Positions 56,223-64,000 of a stretch of DNA of 64,000 bases are shown one piece after another (within the stretch, counting starts at the first letter, position 1; each line of letters starts with the position of its first letter). The position numbers and the translations under genes were made by a program. The stretch is from the NCBI GenBank assembly GCA_036320915.1, contig JAXBDG010000001.1:3618001-3682000 (forward strand). The letters are read 5' to 3'. The stretch is from Linnemannia elongata. Its lineage: Eukaryota > Mortierellomycota > Mortierellomycetes > Mortierellales > Mortierellaceae. The notes under the pieces were generated by a model that saw only the letters and a program-made list of their open reading frames with translations, did not search any database and had not been told where the DNA came from.

Positions 56223-59200
56223 TCAAGGCTTCTTGAATAGATCGGTAAGATGGTGACCTCGTCCTCCTCCACCAGACGACTGCGATGGCGACAACGAGTT
56301 CCGTCGCGAGCTTGCTGCGGACAACGACCGGGCAACCTGCTCCATCTCCTGATCCAGAATCTTGATGCGATCGCGCTCGTCAATCTCGTGGCTTGCTATC
56401 CTGACCACCCCATTATCCTCTTCCCTCTCTTCCTCGTGGATATGAATCACAGAATCGCCGCTGTGGTGCGACAGTGGCCGTCCATTGCTGTTGTTGCTGA
56501 ACCTTGAAAACTCTGCCTCATCATCCGCCGATCCAATCTGTGAAAGGCTGGGACTAGCCGAGTGTGTCGCGGGGTGGTTCTGCTTCAACTCCTGCGCAAT
56601 GCTCTTGTCATCACTGCTGCTCTCGTCAGAGCCAACGATAATGACTGGTGGTGTTCCCGAAGACGACGAAGATGTGGATCCGCTGTTGGTCAAATTAGAA
56701 GACGATTGAGGCGTGTTGGTTCCTTGAGAAGGAGGTCGAAGTCCATCCTTGACTGGGAGGTTAAAGTTGATGCTTGGACTGTTGCTGTCTTTATCCCTTT
56801 CCTTTTCCTTCTCTCCTGCCGCCTCGCCACTGTTGTTGCTACTGCTGCTACTGCCATTGTTGTTGTTACTGTTGGTATTGGGACTGTACACGGATGCGCG
56901 GAGGTTCCTGTTGGCGGCGGCTCCCTTAGACGCCTCCTTCATCTCCTTCACAACGTCCTGCAATGTCCTGACAGTATTGTTATTACTGTTAATGTTGTTC
57001 GCTCGGCCGAGATCAGGCACACCTGCAATACCAAAGCCGGCATAGGGAAGCACTCCTCCATATCCATACGATCGCTGGTTGACCGACCTCTGGTGATCAT
57101 ATCCAATCGATCTCTGGTTGTCGTATCCGATCGATCTCTGGTTGTCGAATCCGACAGAGCGTTGGTTGTCATATCCAATTGAACGCTGGTTGTCGTATCC
57201 AATCGTCCTTTGCTCGCCATCGCCTTCGGGAGCGCCTCCAACACTCGATCCGCTGATAGTAGGGGGTCGCAAGACAATCTCGTCTCCAATGTTGATGTGG
57301 GGCAGTCGCGTAACTGCATGGTTGGCGTCCTCACGCTTCCTGGACCAGGTGCGGGTGTATTTGTACTGGAGATGAAGCAAGGGTACAGTGACACCGTGGA
57401 TCAAGACACTTGAAAAGACCAGGAACATGACGACTGGGAAGATGACTGCGCGAATACGCATCAAACTTTCAAGGTTGTGTGCATGCTCACCCAAGTGCTC
57501 AGGGCTTGTCATCATGGCGGTCAACTTGGAGAAAAAGACGGCCCCGACTCCAATGGGGCCGAACCAACCTGCGAAAGCCGCATCACGGTACGTGTTCAAA
57601 GCAGGAATCAATGGCTTCAGAGCCATTACGAAGGGGAGTCGTCGGAACAAGAGAATTACAATAGCCAACACAATCAGACGCCACACGGACAAGCCTAGAG
57701 AGGCATCATTGAAACTCGAGAAAGGGATCGACGCACCAATGTAGACAAAGCAAGCCAAGTTGAGCAACATATCGATGATTTCTTGAATATGGGCCTCGGC
57801 AATTTCGTTTGAGAACCAGTCGCTAAAAGAGTAGGGAAGAAATAGGAGTGTAAATATAGGCACGCGCGAACATGTATATTGAACAGAGATTAGAAAGCGC
57901 CAGCTATTTGTAATGAAAATATAGTTGACTTACTCCCAGGCGAAAACGTTGCCAGCAACGAAGCAGGCCAAAAGGTCGTCGGATGCGATGATACTGACAA
58001 TTCCAGCAACAGCGAGTGCCAATGCAATCGAAAAGACCAAGAACGATTCCTTGTCAATAAGGTTCCTAAGTGCCGAATAGTTGTATAAAAATATGAATCC
58101 AGGGGTGAGAGAAGGGTCTGAGTAAGAGATCGAGAGCACAATTTTCAGCACTAAGCAACCTCACGCGACTCGTGCATCATGCCGGATGATACAATGCATA
58201 CCTGTTCTTAGCGCCCTTGACTAGCTTGCGGCAGGCAAATCCAAAGACTCCCCCAATGATGATACTCAACAAGATCTGATAGGCCCAGACAAGGTAGAAC
58301 CATTTTCCCACAGCAACACCTGCAGAAGGCTCTTTGATAAGATAAAGGCCAAGAAGAAGGAAGGGGAGTCCCATGCCGTCGTTGATGCCTGACTCTGCCG
58401 ACAGGAGGTAACGAATACGAGGAGGGACATGCTTCTCGGCGAAACGGCCTTTGACGACCGAGTTGGACAAGACGGGATCGGTGGGGGTGACACAAGCAGC
58501 AATGGCCATAGACTCGAGCTGTTGTGACGAGAGGGGAAATAAGGTGTACACGGGCGCAAAGAGAAGTTGGTGAGTATGACTTCATTCAAGTCGTCATGAA
58601 GGCTTCATCCTGTAAGCGGCCGTCGGAGTGAAAAACAGGAGTGAGAGGGAATGAGTTGACTTACAAAGCTGAGATTGGGGATTAGACCCCAGATAAGGAG
58701 CGCAGAGGTGCCAAACATGAGGCACATCAATGGCACGATCATCATGAACAAAGAAAGCTTTTCCTTGAGAACGTATGACCTAACATTGGATGACAACGGT
58801 AACAGCAACACATAAAAAAGTGAGTTCCTTGTTCCTCGGTAAACTTTTTTTTTCTTTTGTTTGTTTGTTTGTATTCATCCATACATGGACTGGTGTATGT
58901 TGGTGACTAGAATGAAAAGAAAGTCGACTGAGGGAGGGATCTGGGGGAAGTGAGCCTTCCCCTATAACCTTGTTGAGTGCTCGAGAGCATTGTCCAACTC
59001 GCACTCGCATTTTTTCCCCCGTCCCGCCCGGGATTAAGATTGTTCCTTGCCCACAACAAGCAGACAAAGAAGGAGGAAATGAATGTTGCACGAGAAATTC
59101 TCATTCTGTTTCGTTCTTTTGTTCGTACCTTGGCAACGACACTCCTGCAGCCATGACCTGGACGGCGATGACAATCCTGGTGAACTCGAGGGTGACACTG

Positions 59201-60786
59201 TCGTACTTTTCCCATCCTGTCGGGTCAAAGATCCCGATGGCATAAGGTCCGATGATGATGCCAAAGACAGTTGAAACAACTGCGGAGATCCAGGGCGATT
59301 CACGACAAAAATAAAGGTTGGGGGTAATATGCAAGAGAAATAAAAGAGGAACAGGGGTGGGTCAGTTAGTCAGAGGAACAGTTTAAAATGAAGATGGGAA
59401 CATCATGAGGGTGTGAGCGAGACCCACATGGCAAAACCACACCAATCCCAGGTACCATTGAAGCAAGAAAATAAAAAAGGCACGCGGATCCTTGCCTTCC
59501 CATGCTCTCTCTTTACCCCTCTCTTTCTATCTTCCAGCAAATGAAGGCGTTGTGGTCAATGGGAGAGGGAGTCAAGATGAAATGAAACCAAACAACGTTG
59601 GACTAAACCTTGTTTCCGAAAAAGTTGGACTGAAAAAAAACTGATGATTTGCATGGGTACGAAGAACGGAAAGCAGGGGGGTACACGGAATAATAATAAA
59701 AGAAAGACGAGAACGAGGAAGGTGCGTTTTTGGTCTTGTTACCCCCGATCCACTGAAGTGCCGGGTTGACCTTGTGGTGCCCCTCTTTTACTCGCTCTGT
59801 TCAAGGCGATCTGATGACTCCATCAAAGATTAAAGAAAAAGGGATCGAACGAAGGGTTGTTGAGGAGACGGTAGTCGGATGATCCAGGGTTGCTCTTGGT
59901 ATTGTTTTTTTTTTAGGGTTAGGGTATGCGTCAACGGAGGTACAAAGAAAAAAAAAAAAAAAAAAAAAAAAGAAAAGTAAGAGAGTATTTGGTGTAGTGG
60001 GCTCGACCATTGCTGTTGCTCGATTCTTTCTGGATGTTCGACCGAGAATTCTACCGACGAAAGGTGGTGATGGCGATGATGAAAGCGGGCGATATGGAGG
60101 CAAACAAGCAGACGGATGGTGGGGAAGAAGTAATGCCCCTCGTTTGAAAAGGACGTAAGGAAGCAAATGATGGAACGGACTCTGTCCTCGTGTGTTTGTA
60201 CGTATGTATATATGTATTAGTCTCGTTCCCATCCTTACTTCCCATTGTTGTTTGTATTGGTGTTTGTGTTTCCAAGGATTCCTCGGATCAACTTTTTCAT
60301 CCCGCCCACACGCACGTACAGATACACATAGATGTGATATGCACATGTATGAGTGTGAGGGTGTGTGCTCGATCCATCTGCAAAAAACGGTCGGTAAGCG
60401 ATACTTGTTCACTCCCTTATTCCCCTTTCTCCTCTTTCCTTTTTTTTTCTACCCATTCCCTCGCTTCTCCTTTAATCAACCTTGACCCTTCTCTTCCTTG
60501 TTCACCCCCACCCCACCAACGACCAACCAACACAGAACGAGTAGAAAGTAGTGGTTAAACGGGTACAAAAAAAGGGAGGAGCCAATGCAGACAAATTGTC
60601 GGTAATACAAAATAAAATAAAGATGGAAGGAGGAGTCCAGAACATAAGATACTTACAGGCTTCGGAGATGAACAGCTTTTCTTTCACAAACAAACTGACA
60701 AGACCAAAAACGATGATGAAGCAGCCGAGGAACGCATAGGCGACATGCTCGGGTGAGGCCTCAAGGACAATGACTCCTCCTGACAT
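56223..60786 (-). CDS. NHA1: Plasma-membrane Na+/H+ antiporter (Nha1/Sod2-type CPA1)
   Basis: Six exons (60786-60657, 59279-59129, 58779-58665, 58518-58202, 58065-57934, 57822-56223) keep phase and give 814 residues. About the first 430 residues form the multi-helix transporter core, starting HVAYAFLGCFIIVFGLVSLFV. It includes STVFGIIIGPYAIG, VTPTDPVLSNSVVKG, SAESGINDGMGLPFLLLG with the ion-binding Asn-Asp pair, and ASDDLLACFVAGN. The enzyme exchanges cytosolic Na+ (and in fungi often K+) for H+ to control salt and pH. The long hydrophilic tail has six to seven octapeptide repeats (QRSIGYDN type, about residues 484-536), Asn/Ser-rich stretches and an acidic HEEEREEDNG patch. Intron 1 is 1377 bp and full of homopolymers. 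Residue 94 (AGVSLPR then SYVLKEK) confirms the exon 2-3 junction. Confidence 0.92.
57054..57212 (-). repeat. 24-bp coding repeat in the antiporter tail
   Basis: Five full units of QR(S/T)(I/V)G(Y/F)D(N/H) plus two degenerate units, encoded by 24-bp repeats that differ in synonymous and a few non-synonymous sites. Confidence 0.9.
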
Positions 60787-61736
60787 CCAAGTTGTAGTGT
60801 AGTGGGGTTTGAGGTGGTGTTAGTGGTTGAGGTTGTGGTCGGTGCGATGGTGTTAATTTTTGTTGTCGTTGTTGTTGCACGAGGAGGTGAGTATGAGTCC
60901 AGGGATAAGAGAAGAGCAGAGGAAGAAAGCTTGTGAGAAGAGAACAAGTACGATAGAAGGACAAGGAAGAGTGAGGGCAAAGAAGGACTGAAAGCAGTCT
61001 GTAAAGGGAAGAAGGATGTCAGGAATGAAAGGGAGTGATGAGGAAAAGGGTATTATTGAGTGAAATGAGAGGAGGAAGAGAAAAAGAATAGATGGAGAAA
61101 AGGAGAAGAATGAGATTCCAAAAAGAAGAAGGAAGAAATGAAGGAGGTGAAATCTCTTCTTTTCTTTACGGGGAAAAGAAGGAGGCGATGGAAGGGAGAG
61201 TGTGGGTGAAGAGAAAAAAAAAAAAAAAAAAAAAAGGGAGAGAGAGAGAGAGAGAGAGAGGGAAGGAAAAAAAAAAAAAAAAAACCAAGAACGGGGCACC
61301 GCCATAATTTATCTTTTTTTGCAGTGATGGTTGCAGGGGTTCAATCGCATAGTGGAAAAAAAAAACTTATAATTTTTATGACGAAATTGGAGGCATAAGG
61401 CACAACCTCACTCCTCTGGGACCATTGGCGGCCTCACTATCTCTTCCTCCCCTTCTCTTACTCCTCTTTCTCTCGATTCCCTCCCTCTTTTCCTCTTCGA
61501 TGACGATCTCCTGCTGCAGGATGACGGGCTCCCTTTTCGCTTTGCCGCCTTTCCCGATTCATATGGGGGACTTAAAAATGAAGCCGATCATGGTTCGAGA
61601 AACAGTCACTGTGCACAGAAACGATAAGTCTGCGGGCCTACTTCTATGCCCTGTACAGCTTTCACCCAGGCACAAACAAGAAATATGATGGGTATCAATT
61701 ATTACGGTTTTAATCCTACTATATTAAATAGGTCCA
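60787..61736. other. Antiporter promoter region and 3' end of the Hsp70 gene
   Basis: Purine-rich on the plus strand, with A-runs at 61208-61226 and 61268-61283 flanking a GA repeat (about 61231-61261). No gene is seen. Confidence 0.5.
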
Positions 61737-64000
61737 TCAACCAGTGAACTGGCATCGGGTGGTCACAACAATGCCATTGACCTCGGCCTCGGCACGGATC
61801 TCCGTCGCTCCAAAGTACATACGAAGCTCAAACACCATCTTATGACCTGGCTGTGCTCCATGAACATACGGCAGAGGGATTAAAAAGTCGCCAATCTTCT
61901 CCACCATCGGTGAGTCCACATACCGGGGCAGATTCATGCTCGAGCACGCGAAAAGAGGCGAGTTCACTGGCTTGGGGTATTGGTACGTCACATAGCGCTT
62001 AGTGATACACTCGTCAATGCCAATGTGTTGGCCAGGCGCAACATACACCGAGAACCGATCGCGTGCACGCATCAAGCCCTCGTGGTCCCGAACCTTCTTA
62101 TGAGGCAGATCCGATCCCTCCTCATAAGCCATCAACGAATCAACTCCGTACCATCTCCTGGCCACACGCTGAGTGATCGTCCTGGGCATCAATCCTGCAT
62201 ACGCTGCTCCACGGACAACAGCCAATTCTGCACGTGGGGGAACTCCAATCATCGGTACACGGGCTCCAAACTCGGCCTGGACTCGGGTGTGGAGATATCC
62301 TGAACATCCAAAGCCTCCGACCAAAAAGATAGCGTGACAGTTGTAGTGCGTCTGCTGGAGCTGGTGTTGGATCAACCGGAGGACATCGTTGACGACAGGG
62401 TCAAAGACCTCCCGCCTCATTTCCTCGGCAGAGACCGTCAGGATTCCGTCCTCCAGTCCAATGTCATAGTCCGTCAGATCTGCACGTCCAGGAACTGCTG
62501 GCATGGTGATATACTGGTCCTCGATACCATCAAACAGTGGCTTGACGTTGTGAATAAATGTCTCCATAAGTTGAACCCAGTTGGCCGCCGTGAGTCCCTT
62601 CTCCTGCCACTTTGCGAACCGCTTCCTCAACAAAGCTTCCATGCGCTCGTCCAAGAAGATGGATCCACAACTGTGACCACTTCCGCGGGTCACCTCCCTC
62701 AGGGTCCTGCCGTGGGGTCCCACCGAGACCTCAAAGACAATCAAATCGACAGTTCCACCACCGGCATCGCAGATCATGAACCGTTGTCCGTGTCCGATCT
62801 GGAATTGGTCGCATTTCTTCTCACAGTATAAGGCGGCGGCTTCGGGTTCCGAGATCAGGAGGAGTCGATGGGGTGGGTCCAGAGGTGAAATCATCCCTGC
62901 CTGAAGAGCTGCCTGTCGCATGATCGCCTTTGCATTGTCCGTCCACATGGCAGGAACTGAAAGACAGTACTGAATATGCTGCTGTTCAAACGCAGATCCA
63001 AAACCCTTGAGAACAGTCTATAGAGTGTATCCAAGACATCAACAAATGAACAAACAAAAAGTTAGTTTTGACGACAGCAGTGGAATATCGATCTGCGATA
63101 GACCCGTGGAGAAAAAAGAGCCTTGCCTGAACAACGTGAGCATGAAAGAGGCGAAGGTAGTCTGCAATGGCGTCGACAACAGTGAGTCCGTTGGGAAGGG
63201 GTGGGTGAGGTCCAGCAGCGTCGTCCAGATGAAGTTTGTACTTTGAAAGCAGGACGTGGTTCTTGTACGGGGGTTTTGTGATGGCGACCTTGGCGGTGTA
63301 TCCCCACTCCAGGATCTCCTTGGAATTAGGACCGTACAAGTTGCATGTGGGCACCTTGGGATAGTTATGCGTCTGCTTAGGCCTAGAATGTTCAATTAAA
63401 GGTTCTTGGACGGGTCAGCAAATCGAATTCATCACATAATGGTGTTTTTCTAACAGTTGCCTAACACGACGGCTATGTTCGTTTGATTTGATTTTATCGT
63501 CGTTGACGCATCCAATGGTATCGTTTGCTGCAAAGACGCCGCACCGCGCCCTGTACTCGGCTGGAAGATTAAATTGTCCTCGATTTTTTTTTTTGAGAGC
63601 ACAGCTTGCGGCGCTGTGAAAGAGGCAAACTGAAAGCAGCCAGAAAACCCAGACAAAACTGTATAGAAACCATAATGAAACCTCGTTTTCTTTTTCTGCA
63701 CCTTCTTCACCCGGTGAAAACGCTGATTATGATTGTCCAAGGCAAGGGATGAGCGGCTCTTAAAGTAGAGACTCAAGAAGTAGAAAGGTGGGCATCAACA
63801 TGGAAAGACATACAAAAGCGAATACAGGTACACCTGTTGCAATAAAACGGCCAATTCATTGATTGACTCAAACTTACCAAGTAGAAACTTCGTGTACTTC
63901 GCCGTCTTGCTGGTAGGCATAAGCCATGGATGAGTAGGTTGTTCCCCAGTCGATGGCCATGATAATAGGGTAGGTCTGGTTCTCATTTCCTGGGGTGACA
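61737..64000 (-). CDS. HSPA12-type Hsp70 ATPase-domain protein (5' end missing)
   Basis: Exons visible: 64000-63878 (partial), 63382-63127 and 63017-61737, in phase, giving 553 residues to the stop. The phosphate-1 motif is IMAIDWGTTYSSMAYAY. The phosphate-2 region is MICDAGGGTVDLIVFEV, and the adenosine motif region is HAIFLVGGFGCSGYLHTRV. ISEPEAAALYCEKKC is also typical. The divergence from canonical Hsp70 and the absence of a substrate-binding beta domain and lid place it with HSPA12A/B-like proteins, a family that is expanded in several fungi. Role unknown; probably a cytosolic ATPase that senses or remodels a partner. The junction 63127/63017 uses a GC donor (CAG then GCAAGG). One or a few N-terminal codons beyond the window edge are missing. 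Confidence 0.9.

Noticed and set aside
59913..59924. Two TTAGGG telomere-like units
   Set aside because: Only two units, inside an intron next to a poly(T) run; expected by chance.

Overview
The window looks like nuclear DNA of a filamentous fungus, most likely an early-diverging lineage (Mucoromycota, Mortierella-like). Genes carry many short GT-AG introns with TAG acceptors and occasional GC-AG introns. The gene set is typically fungal: an Rga1-type LIM protein, an Nha1-type antiporter, secreted pepsins and Cdc1/Ted1, together with an HSPA12-type Hsp70. No bacterial, viral or CRISPR structure is present. The taxon call is an inference from gene content and architecture.

Layout. Positions 1-1144 hold the 5' part of a twin-LIM gene (minus). 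Next come a VASt-domain membrane protein (2575-5414, plus), a membrane-anchored S9A oligopeptidase (5723-9973, plus) and the RNase H2 subunit C gene (10097-10804, minus). Positions 11.3-26.9 kb form a cluster of four secreted aspartic proteases, all on the minus strand. The first two sit in diverged copies of a roughly 6 kb segmental duplication. Between those copies lie broken remains of a C9orf85/DUF2039 gene, a TRIP4 gene and the oligopeptidase. Sequence identity is mosaic along the four proteases, which points to gene conversion.

Positions 29.0-34.7 kb hold a divergent pair: a five-exon gene for a BtuF-like substrate-binding-fold protein (minus) and a fifteen-exon gene for the inner-kinetochore protein Mis6/CENP-I (plus). 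A Cdc1/Ted1-type metallophosphoesterase follows (35.5-38.9 kb). Two paralogous secreted cysteine-containing proteins (40.1-42.9 kb) both have an intron in the 5' UTR. Then come a single-pass membrane protein with a long disordered tail (47.7-50.1 kb), a tRNA-Gly(GCC), two tandem 3' remnants of a poly(A) retroelement, and a 104-residue secreted precursor with Kex2-type KR sites (52.25-52.57 kb). The right end holds a peroxisomal 3-ketoacyl-CoA thiolase with an N-terminal PTS2, an Nha1-type Na+/H+ antiporter with an octapeptide-repeat tail, and an HSPA12-type Hsp70 that runs off the edge (all minus).

The genes do not form one pathway. The most unusual material is the protease cluster with its conversion mosaic and pseudogenes, the Kex2-type peptide precursor, and the paired secreted proteins. 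Exon boundaries were assigned by hand from splice motifs, reading-phase continuity and family conservation. Where a boundary is uncertain the entry says so.
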